64,000 bases of DNA from assembly GCF_000276665.1 (NCBI RefSeq), contig NW_004955472.1, positions 9,807,092 through 9,871,091 of the forward strand, in the 5' to 3' direction. A program made the translations under genes and the position numbers. The stretch comes from Chinchilla lanigera (Eukaryota > Chordata > Mammalia > Rodentia > Chinchillidae). This document shows, one piece after another, positions 35,441 to 48,799 of this stretch. Each line of letters opens with the position of its first letter. Positions within the stretch are counted from its first letter, which is position 1. The notes beneath the pieces are model-generated. The model ran no database searches. It was not told the origin of the DNA and saw only the letters and a list, made by a program, of their open reading frames with translations.

Positions 35441-36475
35441 TGTAAAGAGGAGAAAAATAAACAAAAGCAGTGGAATAAAATTTCAAAATAAGATTGCAGG
35501 AGTGCAACAAAAGCTAGTACATTGCATATTGTTATCTTCAAAGTAGTTGCTCATATTACAAGGTACAGGCATGAAAAACTGATCAAACAATGTAAGCACT
35601 CACTGCTCCTTTCAATGAACTAATAGAAATTGGTAGTATAACTATATTCATTATATACCATATATCATATATTAAATATTTTATTTATTTATTTTTCCTT
35701 TCCCCTTCATTCTTTTCTCTTTTCCTCCATTTCAGTTTCTCTTTCCTTTGGAGCAGTTTCTTCCCACCTGACAATATCTATTGTGCATTTTTAGGTTCAT
35801 TTACTCTTTCAGCTTCCTACACTAGGATGATAATATGATTTTTATACATGCAAGACTGATTTACATCACTTATGAGTGTGGTATCAAGTTGCATCCACTT
35901 CCACACAAATGTCTCAAGTTTATTCTTCTTTATAGCTGAATAGTACTCCACTGTATAACTATACCACATCTTTTTTATCCATTCCACAGTGGATGGACAT
36001 TTGGGTTGTTTACAAGATTTAGCTACTATAAATTGTGCTGCTATAAACATGGGTACACATATATCTCCATGATATGATGTTTTCAATTTTTCTGGGAAAA
36101 TACTGAGAAGAGCAATAGCTGGGTCAAATGGGACCTCTAATCTTAATGTTTTGAGGAAGCTCCACACTGATTTTCATAGTGGTTGAAGCAGTCTTCACTC
36201 CCACCAGCAGTGGAGAGGAGTTCCTTTTCCCCCACGGCCTCTCCAGCATTTGTTATTGGTTGATTTCTTGATAATGACCATTTTTTCTGGGGAGAGATGG
36301 AATCTCAGTGTTTTTGAATTTGTGTCTCTTGAATGACCAAAAATGTTAAACATTTAGTTGATATTTGTATTTCTTCATCTGCAAAGTGTGTATACATCAC
36401 AGATGCCCATTTTTGGACTGGGTACTTGAATTTGGGGGGTCTTATTTTTTCACTTCTTTTTATGTTCTAATATGA
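35441..36475 (-). mobile_element. 5'-truncated L1 3' end
   Basis: The minus frame at 35817-36167 spells the ORF2 C-terminus (LRLEVPFDPAIALLSIFPE ... WIKKMWYSYTVEYY ... ending in NHIIILV), then the 3' UTR and an A-rich tail toward 35441. 5' truncation is near 36475. The C-terminal 116 codons are open, and it carries a single copy of the segment duplicated at 6950-7087. Confidence 0.88.
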
Positions 36476-36489
36476 GACCAATATTTTGT

Positions 36490-39472
36490 ATTATTTTAAA
36501 TTTTCAAAATGAAATTACAAAGTATTAGTGAAAGATATCTACAAACACATACACACACACATACACACACACACAGGAAAGATATTTCATGCTCATGGAC
36601 TGAAATAACATTGTTGAAGACAGAATCATGAAGAAATGGAAGATATAAGTATATTAATAACAAGAAGACTGAATCAGTAACTGAAAACCTAATAGTAAAG
36701 AGCCCAAATCTGCTGGCTTCACTGCTACAGCATTTGAAGAATCAACATTATTCCTTAACCTTTCCAAGTACTTGGAGAGGAGGGAATACTCCCCAGGTCA
36801 TTTAATGAGTCACTGTTGTCTTTACACCTAAACTAGGTATGGACAGTACAAGAAAGAGAATTAATAGGCCCATACTCATGACTAAAGGTGCAAAATTCCT
36901 CAGTGTAACACTAGCAAATTAGGTTCACCAGCACACAGAGAGGATTATACACTATAAGCAAATGAGATTTTTCACTGGAATGCAGGAAAATTCACCACAC
37001 ACAAATCAGTAAATGTCACATATCACATTAGCAAAATGAATCATAAAAATCCTATACTTATCTCGACAGAAGCAAAAAAAAAATAGGTAAAATTCAGTAT
37101 TCTTTCATAAGTTTTAATCTTCTTTCATGATTAAAAACCTCTCAACAAATTAAAATATAGACAGAACGTGCACAATAAATATCATCTCTGATGAGCTCAT
37201 AGACACCAGAATACTCACCAGAATACTTGAAGACAAGCTGAAAATTGGTTCTATAAATTCAGAGATAAGACAAAATTTTGTATTCTTTCCACTTTTATTC
37301 AACACAGAAAGTTCTAGCCAGAGCAATTAGGCAAGAAAAAAAAATTAAGTGCATTTGAATTAGAATGGAAGAAATTTGACAGATGACATGATTTGGTATA
37401 GGAAATCCTAGTCTCCCCTTTTAGAACTAACAAACTTCTAAAACTTTTAGAACTAACAAAGATATTCAGTAAATTGACATGATGCAAAATCAACAAACAA
37501 AAGTCAATAGCATTTCTATATACTGATAACAAAAGTTGTGAAAAAGAAGTTAAGCAAATAATTTCATTTTAAATAGTTTCAAGAAATAAGGATACTTAGA
37601 ACTAAGTGTCACCAAGTAGGTGAAAGACTGTACACTGAAAAATAGAAAACATTGATAAAAGAAATTGAAAAAGGCACAAATAAATCATATCTAGTTTTCC
37701 TGGACTGAAAGAATTAGTAATGTTAAAATGTTCATAGTAAACAAAGCAATATACACTCAGTAAAATCCTTATCAAAATTCCAGTGACATTTTTGACAAAA
37801 ATGAAAATAACACTAAATTTCATATAGAATCATGAAAAAAAAACTTTTATAGTTAAAGCAATTTTGAAAAATAACAACTGAAGACATTTGGCTTTCTGAT
37901 TTCCAACTATATAATAAAGCTATAAAAATCAAAATAGTATAATGCTAACATAAAACAGTATTTTGTATTGACTAATACAACAGAACAGAGGGTAAGGAAC
38001 TAACCATAAGCATATAGAGTCAAATAAGGAAGCCACAGGTACTCAGTGGGCAGACTGGTACCTTCAATGAATGCTGTTTGGACAAGAGAATAACCATAGG
38101 TCAGAGTGTAATTTGATACTACATAAAAACTTACACTACATAAAAAATCAGCTCAAAATGCAGACTTGTAAGAAGAGCAACCATAAACTTCTCCAAGAAA
38201 ACATAGCGAAAAACTCTAACATTGTTCTTGAAATGATTTTTTTTTTATATAACACCAAAAACACAGAAAACGAAACCAAAATATAGAAGTGAAACTACAT
38301 CAAACTAAAAAGCTTCTTATAGCAAAGCAATCAGTACGGTGAGAACTTATGTAATGATATAAACTATCTGCAAAATATATCTGATAAATGATTAATATTC
38401 AAAATATGAAGAACTCATACAACTCCATAACAAAGCAGCCTCATTGAAAATTGAGAAAGATTGAATATTAGCTTACCTCCAAAAAAGACATAAAAATGAC
38501 TAACAGCTATTAGAAAGCATGCTCAACACCACTAATTACCAGCAAAAGGAAAATCAAAGGCAGAGAGAGATGATACTTCACAGTTGTTAGGGTAGCCGTG
38601 ATAAAAAAATCAGAGACAACAAGTGCTGGTGACTTGTGGAGAAAAGGGAATCCTTACACACTGTTGATGAGAACAGAAATTGTTAAATTCAGTACTGAAA
38701 ATAATATGAAATGCCTACAAATATTAAAAATATTAACTACCATGATTTGGCACATCTGAATATAAAATCAAAAGAATTAGAAAGCAGTATTTCAGAGAGG
38801 TAAGTGCACACATAGGTTCACTGTAACATTATGCCCAATAGCCCAGCCACAGAAACAACCTGCATCCATCAGTATCAACGAATTAACAAATAAAAACATG
38901 TGGTATATGGAAACATACAGACATAGGGCACTCACACACACACACACACACACACATATATTAAAGGATGCTAGTAAAATATAAAAATGAAAGATGTTTT
39001 GCCATTTGCAACAATATGGATGAACCTGGAGGACATTATGTTAAGTGAAATAAACCAGGTATATAAATATAGTCACTATATGATCTCACTTTTATGTGGA
39101 GCCAGCTGAAAAATTAGACTCTTCCAAGCCAGTAATAGAATAATGGTTGCCAGAAGCTGGAGGCAAAGAATCTGGGGAGACGGTTATAAGGGACACAAAC
39201 TTTTACGAAGGATAAACTTTGGAGATCTAATATATAACATAGCAACTATTGCCAATAATGTCACATTGAAATTTGCTAAACTCTTAAAGTGTGTTTACTA
39301 AATGTACCTACGTGCGTGCAAAAATTGGTGACTATGTGAGGGGACAGATGTGTTAATTAATTTGATTATGGCAATCATTTCACGATGTACATAAGTATTG
39401 CATTACCACGCTGTGTACAGCTTGTGTTTATCAATTACATATATCAATAAAGCTTGAAGAAAAAACTCTCCA
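36490..39472 (+). mobile_element. ancient L1M, RT domain to 3' end
   Basis: About 3 kb in the + orientation tracks L1 ORF2 and 3' UTR. Landmarks are 'ctggcttcactgctacagca', 'aaaatcaacaaacaaaagtc aatagcatttctata', 'tgtgatctcacttttatgtg'-like text, and 'acaatatggatgaacctgga' with 'ggacattatgttaagtgaaa'. The end reads 'atcaataaagcttgaagaaa'. This is the L1MA/MB-type 3' end. It contains a (CA)n tract and abundant stops. Confidence 0.8.
38932..38957 (+). repeat. (CA)n microsatellite inside the L1M
   Basis: About 12 CA units are followed by 'tatata'. A weaker (CA)n run lies at 36544-36577. Confidence 0.95.
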
Positions 39473-39669
39473 AGTTTTCAGTAGAAATATATTTTGACAG
39501 AAAAGTTCCAGGAAGGTAAAGAAAGCCAATGAAAGTTAAATGCACGTCTCTACATTCTCAGAGCCATATTTAATTGAGATATAAAAATTCCTACATAAAT
39601 GTAAAGAGCAATGTGTCTCAGTAGGTAGATATCTATACAGATCTACCATTGGTGACAGATAGAAAGACA

Positions 39670-39791
39670 GAGGAAACCTTTTTTTTTTTTTTTGGTTTTT
39701 CTCCGGTACCGGGAACCGAACTCATGATCTTGCACTTGCCAGGCAGGCGCTTTGCCACTGAGCTAAATCCCCAGCCCCGAGGAAACCTTTT
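39670..39791 (-). mobile_element. young ID SINE with target-site duplication
   Basis: A T-tract (antisense A-tail) is followed by 'ggtttttctccggtaccggg', the tRNA-like antisense body and 'ctgagctaaatccccagccc'. Direct repeats 'gaggaaacctttt' at 39670-39682 and 39779-39791 flank the insert. The body is nearly identical to the copies at 48.3 and 58.6 kb. Confidence 0.95.
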
Positions 39792-39799
39792 GGATTGCC

Positions 39800-41580
39800 A
39801 TCTATATAATATTACCCTCTAGCTTTTTTTGTAGCCCTACAAATTTATAATTTCTTTTGAATGACTGCAAAATTTATTCAAAACTAGGTAAAAATAGGCA
39901 GCACCATAGATTTGTATTCTGAATTAAGATTTTTTTCCCAAAAAACCACTCCTAGAAACCTAGGGAGTATCAGGCTATGCAGTCCAACCTACTTCTAGTT
40001 CATGCTAAAGCGTTGTAAGTAGCAGTTACCGACAGCATAGCAATTATAGCCCACAGGATTCATTACCCCTTTTAGCAGAGATCTTTTGTTTTGTAGCACA
40101 AAGGAAAAAGAAACCACGAGTTGGCACCAGGTCCCGTATTGTTAAAGCTATAAACTCTGTAGAGTTCCGTAGCAAGGTACCATTTGGAGTAGGTACTTCT
40201 GTGCTCTGTTTATCTGTTTGCTGCTCTGTTTTGACTCCGGGAACGAGGGCTCTTCTGGAGAAACAGCTTGCCTCCTTCCTCCTGAAGCTGACTTTATTCT
40301 CTGAAGCTACATTTTTTTTGTCATGTTTTAAAAACCATGTCAATTCTGACTTAGAATTTGGAGCTAAACATGAATTTTCCAGCTTTTTTCTCTTTTTATT
40401 CTCCGTGAAATAAAATACTCACTCTCCAAGAAAAATACAAATATAAGAGGCTTTTCCAATACCTAATTTTTAAAACATTTAAATAAATCAATACCATATG
40501 GATTTTCTTTCCCTTACAATATATGTTTTAAGAAATCTGTAGAAGAAAATGCCTTATATTTTTACCGAAAACAAAATCTGTCAAGAAATGTCCGCAGCTG
40601 TTCAATACACTGCGTTTACTCCGCTCTCCAGGTGTGCAGCAGTTCATTTTGCCCTGCTGTAAATCATCCAGCAGAGATGGTTGAGTACGCCAGACTGGGG
40701 AACCTTGGCAGCTATGAGAGGAAAGAGACTAGAACTGCCAATCGCTTTGAATAAAGTTTCTGAAATACTAGAGGATACTTGCATTAAAAGCAATGGTTCC
40801 CACACTGTTCTGATGTGGTAAAAGGATGGAAAAGCCCTTACATCTATATGCTTCGTTCAGATGGTCAGAATAAATTTAAACGGTACAGAACCAGGGTATC
40901 ATGGCCCCCGACCTTTTAAGCAAAGTTTTGAGGAACAGTAATACCAGACATCTTGATAAAATTCATTTATACTCTACATGGTGACTGATTACACAAAGAT
41001 GAAATGGGTCATTCTGAAGACATCTTTCCTGGTTGCATGAGAGTGAAAGTCCTCCTACCTAATAGCTCCAAATTAGGAATTTCCATAAAAAACCACACTG
41101 ACTATATGCATGAGCTGAATTTATGCAACTTCCTTTGTGCTGTTTCATGCATGCCATTCTGTTAGCTTAAAAATTGTAACAAAATATTGTATCTCTATAT
41201 CAGAAAAAGGTAGAGCATACAATCAGGCAAGGGATGATAAAGAGGTGTTAGGCGTTCTGAGATCTAATTCTAGCATACTTAGTCACAATCATTGAGATCT
41301 TCTTATTCTATGGTTTATTATGGATGCCAAATGAAACTTAACCCAATTTGACATTAAATCAGATTACTTATCTTACATTCTTAACATATTGCCTGGCATA
41401 TAATAACCGCATGTCACCACTAAGAAGTAGCTATTTTTTAGTATTAATTTGTAACTATTGATGTTTTTAATTATTTCAATTACAAAATTATTGAAATGAA
41501 ACCTGTGAAGGATCCCTAATTTCACATTTAAAATACCAATGTGGAGTGTGATGGACTATCCCATTAGGTAAAATGCAATC
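39800..41580. other. unannotated stretch
   Basis: No gene recognised. About 40590-40770 is CpG-retaining, mixed-composition sequence ('cgcagctgttcaatacactg', 'tttactccgctctccaggtg') that could be constrained. Frames at 40044-40413 overlap on both strands and look non-coding. Confidence 0.35.
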
Positions 41581-41589
41581 AAGAGCATC

Positions 41590-41985
41590 TGGTGCGATTC
41601 TGACATTTTACAGGTGAGACACCAAAGGGAGACTGACTCTGCTGACCCATGTGAAGCTTAAGGTTATCCATTTGCTTGGCTTGGAAGCCACCTAGGGGAT
41701 TAGCAAAACACACTTCTGGGTGTGTCTGGGTAGCCACGGAGGTGTGGCCCAGGGCACTGGTGTGTGTGGTCTCCGACACGGCTCCCTTGCTCTGCTTATT
41801 TACCACCCCAGCTCAAAAGCTTTGATCCACCACACCCTTCCACTGTGCTGTATCTGCCTTGAAGTGTCTGACCCAGGACCCAAACCTCTGAAACTCTGAC
41901 CCAAATTAGAAATCCCCCTCCTTAAACTATGTGTATTGGGTATTGTGTGCCAGCAACAGGAAAGCTGACCAATACAACAAATAAC
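41590..41985 (+). mobile_element. MaLR-type LTR (tentative)
   Basis: A GC-rich island has 'caaaacacacttctgggtgt gtctggg' (shared with MLT-type LTRs), 'tgaaactctgacccaaatta' and 'attgggtattgtgtgccagc', with 'aacaggaaagctgaccaata' at the end. This resembles the MaLR LTR 3' part (ggtattttgttgcagcaac.agaaagctaac). Confidence 0.5.
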
Positions 41986-41989
41986 CCTC

Positions 41990-44540
41990 ATTCATGGTAC
42001 AAACATAAAGCACCCTGAATGGAAGGAAGGTGTGCACATATACATGTATTTTTCTTTTGTGTTAGTCCACATAAGGCTGAAGAATGCTAGAATCCTGAAA
42101 GCTTTATTGCCTCTACAGATAGAGAACACCTGGTGTTCTGAGCATGCTAGTTCCAGGGAGGATGAATAACAGGATTTTTAAAAATGTTCCTCTGTGCATA
42201 CATGATAACAACACCAAGTGCAATGCTACCAATTCTGTCTTAATTCTGAATTCTCCGAAGTTGTCATTCTTATGCTCTAAAATATCATCTGCTGCCACAG
42301 ATATTTCCTGCAGGAAGTAAACAGGAAAAGAACAGCAATTACAGCCTTGAACCATATCACAGAATTCCTGAAGTCCTTCAGACTTTTGTCCCTATCGTCA
42401 TTTCTGCATAACTATTATCTAGGTAACAACAGCCTGAGGTACAATATAAACATAAAAAAGAAAAGTGTAAATAGTATTCCTAACCCCCAATATTGTTACT
42501 GTATAAACTCTCAAATACTTCTAGGAATCCTTAAATCTTTCTCTTCTGGAAATTGGTTTTCTGGGGACACCGGTTAAAATTCTTTTTCCTCCTCTCTCCC
42601 ACCAGCTGGTATAAAAGTTCACTTTCTAGTGTTCAGCAGAAATCAGTGTAGCATTCAATGCCCATGAGTGGGCCCTGATGTCTGCACTGAGGATGGCAAA
42701 GTCTGTTGTGCTTTAGAAGCCCACATTCAGGGCAGCAGTGCACCTGGCACCTTGCACATCCAAGGTTCTTATACTGAGGTTCTTATGGATTCCTCCAGCC
42801 CACCAGTTCAGCCACAGGAAGTTAACAACATCTGAACATTTGTGACCAGTTCTATATGGTTGAGTCAAGTAGTTTTACTGACCTTTATTTTGTAAAATAA
42901 AAAATTGTACTTAAGATATTCTAAAGAGATTCACCAATTGACCAAAATATGATCTGAATGAATTCCTGAGGTAGGAGTCACCTCTCCAGTTCTGCCTCAG
43001 TGTCTAAACTCTACCCTCAGAAAGCCCCTTATCACAGCAAGAATTCTTCCACTAGAACTGCTTCCTTCCTCACTGGATGGCCATGATCCTTCTGGACATA
43101 TTTAAGTACAAATACAGATATAGTTTATAGACAAGTTGCCCCCCTTACTCTGCACAGTGTCCACTGTGTGTGGTGCACATAATTACAGTGGCTGAGCCAC
43201 TGATGATGCGCAAGAGCTAGAAACGAGTCATACATTCTTTCCTTACCACTACCATCTCCAACACAAGAATCACAATATTACCTGCAAAGGACTCTTAAAA
43301 TATGTCCCCGTACTGATCTAAATTTCTTTATAGAAGAAGCTGCAATTAATATCTTTCCACTCTCTCTGACTCCTCTACATCCTTCTGTATTCTTTTATCC
43401 CCTCCCTGCTGTCAGTCAGTGGACCTCTCAATGCAGTGACCAGCGATGATAATTAACGAGCTTTTCACTCTTCCTTCCATATGGTCCGCCAAGGCGCTGC
43501 AGAAAAATAGTCCTCACACCTATAGCGCATCTCCCCGCCGACCTCCTTCCAACTCACACACCGCTGCACATTATCACCATGAACTTAAAATTCTTTAGCC
43601 AAAGCAGTCACAGCTGGGCCCATTTGTGTGATTTTTTAAAGCAGACAGTAAATGCATTTGTAAATTTCCATCATTTTGGTCTAGCATTCCAACACTGTGC
43701 AAAAATAGAGAAAACACATAGCTAAAACCTGTATCATTGCCCACTGATCTTCTCATTAATAACTAGCTAAGAAAAGTGTGACACAGAGCCTTCATTCTAG
43801 CTCCTCGCTCACTGCACTCTCTGTACTTTGTTTCCTCCTGTCCTCGTACCCTAGAGTACCGGAGTACCCTCACTTTTCCACTAAAAATTTAATTGTAGGA
43901 AAAGATTTGGAAAAGTCATTCATTTATTCATACAACAAAGACTTGATGCCTTCTATATTTCCAGCACTGTTGTATGTATTCAACATATAAAAGTGAGCAG
44001 AAGTGTAAAAGTGCCTATGTCTCAAGAAACTGTTTTCCAGAAATTTAAAGAGAAATTAATAAATTGATAAAAGAGAGTATACCACATGTAAATTCTACAT
44101 AGAAAGCTGTTGCAGGTTTAAGTAAACACTGGTGTGAGTTTGGGGAGGGGATCTTTTCTCAGACATTATTGGTAAAACAAATTCTTTGACCAAACAGCTT
44201 TTGAGCAGAGAACCAGAGTAAGTGAGAGAAAAAGCCACATGGGCACGGGGGAAGCAGCATTCCACACTGTGGGGAAGGAACATTCCACACTGAGAGAAAA
44301 GCAAACCGCACAGCCCTTAGTCATGTCCGGTTGAGTTTAAGGAAGAGCAAATTTATAGGAGCCGGTGTATCTGCTTTTAAGTGGTAAGAGGGAAAATCAG
44401 AAGGCTCGGCAGGACGCCGAGGTTACTCAAGATTTTCTGAGGTTTGGTAAAGATGTAGGACTTTACCTACACTGGGATGGATTAAAGGAGTAACATGATA
44501 TGATTTGAAATGTAGATGAAATTCTCTTCATCAGTATTTC
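41990..44540. other. unannotated stretch
   Basis: Mixed single-copy-like DNA. 43430-43620 is CpG-retaining and C-rich. 43910-44030 resembles the common degenerate 'attcattcaacaa..tattga' ancient repeat. No gene is supported. Confidence 0.35.
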
Positions 44541-44544
44541 TAAG

Positions 44545-44905
44545 ACAGTCGCATATAGAATCACCAAGCAATCAGGACAATCTGTATGCGGATTCTGATT
44601 CAGTGGATGTGGAACAGAATTAAAATGCTGTGTTTCTGCCGAGCTCTCAGGCTATGCTGATATTCCTGAGCAGAGAACATGTTTAGTGGCAAAGCCCTGT
44701 ATGAATGGTCATGGTGGGTGGCCCCTAAAACAGCAGCATTCACATCACCCAGGAACTTTTCAGAAGTAATATTTCTGGAACCCAGAAATTACTGTTTCTC
44801 AAGGTCTGGGGAAGCCCAGTAACCTACATTTCAACCAGACTTCCAGGAGATTCTGACTCAGGATGAAGTCTGAGAACTGCATGTCTGTGTTAGACTCTGA
44901 ATAGA
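44545..44905. mobile_element. hAT/MER5-type fossils, two adjacent copies
   Basis: The first part (44548-44690) contains 'tagaatcaccaagcaatcag', 'ggattctgattcagtggatg' and 'aaaatgctgtgtttctgcc'. The second (44695-44890) contains 'cagcattcacatcacccagg', 'gatcttgactcagg'-like text and 'gtctgagaactgcatg'. Both follow the MER5/MER20-like pattern of hAT non-autonomous elements, including the terminal 'gagaac' motif. Confidence 0.55.
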
Positions 44906-44909
44906 CTAT

Positions 44910-45547
44910 AGAATGGTGAGGGTGAGGGCAAGGAGTTTTCATGAGAAACCACTTTGAAGATGTCAATATGTAATACAACAAGCATTGTTAATTTCCTACC
45001 ACTTTGTTTGTAACTCTGTATTGTCGGTACTGTTCTTTTGCTATTTTGTAATTCTGTATTGCCTGTCTGTTAACGTTTTCCTCCTTTTATTTTTAAAATG
45101 AAAAGAAAAAGAACAGGGCAGGACTTTGGGATGGAAGGACACAAACAATGGCTTGAGAATGTGTTGATGGTGATGATGAGAAAAGGTTAAATCAAGGCTA
45201 TATTGAAGATAGAGCCAAGAAGAAAGGTGAAATACATGAGACTAAGAAATCCAGGGCAATCCTGAGGTCTTTCTTCAATAATTGGAAGAATGAAGTTCCA
45301 TTTGTTGACTGCAAAGAAGAAGACTCTAGTGCAGAAGGAACACAGTGGACACAAAAGAGAGTGAGGAGTTTCATTCTGACCTCTGAAATCTGAGATCTAT
45401 ACTGGACCTGTCTTAGTGAACGACATGTAGCTGTTGGAAATATGATTCTAGAGATCACAGGGGATGGGTAGGCAAGAGGTATAAAATTGACAGTTGTGAG
45501 AATTGTAACAGCCACAGAAATGAATAAGAACAAACACCTAGGTAGTA
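44910..45547. other. unannotated stretch
   Basis: A minus frame of 111 codons at 45198-45533 is open but matches no family I know. The DNA is purine-rich and single-copy-like. Confidence 0.35.
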
Positions 45548-45560
45548 AAGAGTAATGGCT

Positions 45561-45672
45561 CAGCGCTGGGGATGTAGGTCAGAGGTGCAACGCCTGCCTG
45601 GCAAGCGTGAGGCCCTGACTTTGATTCCAGGTATGAGAAAAGAAAATAGTTAAAAAAAAAAAAAAAAAAAAG
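45561..45672 (+). mobile_element. ID-type SINE with long A-tail
   Basis: 'gctggggatgtaggtcagag' ... 'cctgcctggcaagcgtgagg' ... 'ctttgattccagg' is followed by an A-run of about 21. Imperfect flanking repeats (aagagtaatggc / aagaacaatggc) suggest a target-site duplication. Confidence 0.9.
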
Positions 45673-45689
45673 AACAATGGCCCAAGTAC

Positions 45690-46360
45690 TGTGACTTCAG
45701 AGCATTCTGATTTTAGAGGTGCAAGACATGTGGAACAACCAGCACAGCAGCCTCAGAAGGACCAATACACAAAGGAGGTAGAGAACCAAGAAAGACCAAT
45801 GAAAATGACAGTGCCTAAGCTGGGAGCTGTTCTGTTCCAAGGAAGATAAATGCTTTTTGACTGAGGCAATGCCCTTCAAAATAGACGTATGGGGTTCAGA
45901 ACATTGGACAGTGGTCCACTGAGGGAATCTCATGTAGGTCACTGTATGACTATTCTCAGAAATCTCTTCTGTCTTGCCTTGATTTTTTTATATTAAATAA
46001 GATGAAAAGAATGAAACTCATATATATCTCACCTGTTAATGAATAGGATCGTCTATTTTTGAGGAGTGGTAGATACATGCCTCCTTTTTGTAGTGTACAA
46101 ACTGAGATAGTGAATGATTAGATATACCAGCCACCATGGCCTCAGCTGTATGTACATTCACCTTTTATAGCCAGCCTGCTTATATATATCAACCATGTGT
46201 GCTGTTTGGAGCTTATAACAAACACAGTTTTAAAAATGCTACATCAGTGAATTAAAATGCAACTCCACTAAACTCTATTTCTGCCCACAGAAATATATTT
46301 TCATATTAGTTACTTTTACTTTATAAATATGTGTAATTTTCATTTCAAAAAATGCTTTAA
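45690..46360. other. unannotated stretch
   Basis: No gene or named repeat recognised. Confidence 0.4.
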
Positions 46361-46364
46361 AGTA

Positions 46365-46560
46365 ATAAAGTATTTTCACATATGTTGTCACATCTAACTC
46401 TCCAACATCTCTGTGATGTAGGCCAGGCAGGTAACATTATCACTACCTTATAGCTGAGAAAAATGAGTTTCAAGGTCAGACAGGTAGCTAATGGAAAAGC
46501 TAAGGCTGGAATCTAGGGTCTCTGGGGTTCTAGGCTGAGGTGATCTCTATCACATTCTGG
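46365..46560 (-). mobile_element. MIR SINE
   Basis: 'ctgtgatgtaggccaggcag', 'gtaacattatcactacctta' and 'tagctgagaaaaatgagttt' then 'cagacaggtagctaatgg' follow antisense MIR from core to 5' part. Confidence 0.75.
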
Positions 46561-47137
46561 GGCTTCACTCAGCTTCATGCACAGATGGAAACTGAATCCT
46601 GATCTGTAACATTTTCTCCTGAAGGATCACAAGCACAATGTCAAGTATTTTCCATTTCTTGATATCACTTCTTCCCTAAATAAATGACATACAATTGATT
46701 GTACTTGAACCTACAATCAAATCTAAGAATTAAAATACTACTGTGTTTTTAATGTATATGTACATAATATAATTAACTATATTAGTATGGGTGAACAGTT
46801 CTACCCAATTTATCACTTCAAAGGAGTGTTATACAGATTAATTAGAATTAATTAAATGAATTATTTTAAAGTAAGAATTATGAAGGTGCCAAACATTATC
46901 ATTTCTCTTCAAGATGAATTTTGAGTTGGAAAAGTAATTACTCATCAGTAACATAATCCTGAAAATAATTCACTTTCTAGATATATTTGTGATTTCTTTT
47001 TAAAGAAGACTATAAATAGTGAACTCTCTGGATATGATTAAATGCAGCAAATGAACACAAACTTCAGAAGATATTTGTAAAATATTATAGACAATAGTTT
47101 TATGTAGCTGAAAGTTAAGTTTGTTACTACTGGTTAT
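46561..47137. other. unannotated AT-rich stretch
   Basis: Nothing recognised. Confidence 0.4.
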
Positions 47138-47142
47138 ATTAC

Positions 47143-47492
47143 TGTTATGGTTTGTGTCTGTGTGTCCCCACAAAGCCTCATGTGGTCATGGGGCAGGCTT
47201 TTAGAGTTTGAATGATTATGGGTGTGAGAGCTACACCTGCCCTGGGGTGGATAGTTTGCATATGTAAGGGAGAGGAAGAAGCTGCTTGATGCCATTCCTG
47301 GCTTTTGTGCTTGTTGCTTTTGCTGTGTTCTGCCGCCATGAACTGCAGCCCTCTGCCATGAGCCACTCTGCCTTGTAACCTGCCAAGTATGGACTGAAAG
47401 TTCCACAAACTGTAAGTGAAATAAACTTTTCCTTCCTTAATTCTGGGCACCAGGTATTTTGTCGCAGCAATGAGAGAAAAGTAACCAAGGCA
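47143..47492 (+). mobile_element. MaLR-type solo LTR (350 bp)
   Basis: The LTR begins TG ('tgttatggtttgtgtctgtg tgtcccc') and ends CA ('gagagaaaagtaaccaaggc a'). It carries a polyadenylation signal 'aataaa' at 47420-47425 and the family's 'ccatgaactgcagccctctg' and 'ggtattttgtcgcagcaatg' blocks. Flanking 5-mers are attac and gttac, a near-match for a 5 bp duplication. No internal region accompanies it, so it is a solo LTR. Overlapping minus-strand frames at 47134-47527 are shadows. Confidence 0.85.
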
Positions 47493-47499
47493 GTTACTG

Positions 47500-48270
47500 T
47501 TCTCCCTAACCTCCAAAATGCAAGCATTTAATTTCTATTATTAACTCAGTTATTATTTTCTTCATAATCTACTAATAATCTCACTTAAAAATATCTAGAA
47601 GAAAAAAATATATATTAATCACATTAGGGAGCATTTAAAATGTTTAAACATTTATCTTGAATGTGGTTTTGTGAAAATTGCTTCCATTTCAAAGTGTCAA
47701 AACTTACCAAAAAACATTTAGAATGACTATAGATATTCCACCTAGACATGAGTAAAGTTGAGTGTATATAACATTTATTAGTGCATTTCAGTACAATTTA
47801 AGGCAGCTCCATGTAACTATTTTCACATATCTTCTTTCCTTTGGCTAAATTTGTTTTCAATTATATTTGCCTTATTTTTCTGAGAGAATTCATTTAAAAT
47901 ATATCTTTGAAGAAAAATAGGTCAATGTTAGTGAATGAGATACTGTTGTCACAGCACCTTCTGAGATAAATGTTTGTTAATATCAGGGTTGTAAGTGAAT
48001 ATACCTCATTTCAAACATAACTTTCAATGCTCAGTCCCATGAAAGATGACATGGAGAGTATAATACATTTAATTAGGAATACTAAAAATAAAACACTAGA
48101 ATTAGAAATTTTAATGGCCAAAAATATCAGTTGTCTATTTCTCTGATGTCAGAATCCTGTTGTTTTTGCTTTTTTTTTTTTTACTAACTCATCAAACTGT
48201 ATGAGAAACTAATCAATGGTGAGTTAAATTGTTTAATAGATTTTGAATGTGTGGTCTGGTGATTGAGAGC
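47500..48270. other. unannotated AT-rich stretch
   Basis: No gene or repeat recognised, apart from a T-run at about 48170-48181. Confidence 0.4.
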
Positions 48271-48275
48271 TTCCT

Positions 48276-48404
48276 CCTCTGATTACTTTTTTTTTTTTTT
48301 TTTTGGTTTTTCTCCGGTACCAGGAACCGAACTCACGACCTTGCGCTTCCCAGGCAGGCGCTTTTTGCTGCTGAGCTAAATCCCCAGCCCCTCTGATTAC
48401 TTTT
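48276..48404 (-). mobile_element. young ID SINE with target-site duplication
   Basis: Antisense ID with a ~20 bp T-tract, 'ggtttttctccggtacc' and the full body ending 'aatccccagcccc'. The direct repeat 'ctctgattactttt' flanks it (left about 48277-48290, right about 48391-48404). Confidence 0.95.
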
Positions 48405-48589
48405 AAAAGGCAGAGCAGAGGAATTTTTGTAGAATATTAAGTGTATTTTCAAGTTCTCTTCTTCTAAAAATGCTTTATTAGGAAATTTCCAAAAAAGGTG
48501 GTGTCAAACACTACTTCTTTGCAGATATCAAAAGCAGTTCTTATATTGGCAACAATTATCTGATGTCCATTACACATTTTTGTAGAAAG

Positions 48590-48780
48590 CACAGGACAAG
48601 AGAAAGATTACAGACTGTGGAATCTTTCAACCCCATAATCAAAACTGAGCTCTGCCTCTTACTGAATATGTAACTTTAACAAATTCAATTTGTCAGGTCT
48701 TTAAGGAACAATAACAAAATTACAAGGTCTGTCTTAGTAGGCTTCTTTGATCATTAGATAATTTATGAGAAGTGTCTATT
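48590..48780 (+). mobile_element. MIR SINE
   Basis: 'aagattacagactgtggaat', 'gagctctgcctcttactgaa' and 'tatgtaactttaacaaattc' follow sense MIR (ggctctgccacttactagctgtgtgacctt). Confidence 0.6.
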
Positions 48781-48799
48781 AGAGTGTACGGCTCAGACT

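Noticed and set aside
45198..45533. 111-codon minus-strand frame
   Set aside because: No family recognised, no splice or start context, and average composition for the region. Not called as a gene.
47134..47527. Three overlapping minus-strand frames (90-112 codons)
   Set aside because: They lie in three frames across a solo LTR with TG...CA ends. The LTR explains the GC content and open frames.
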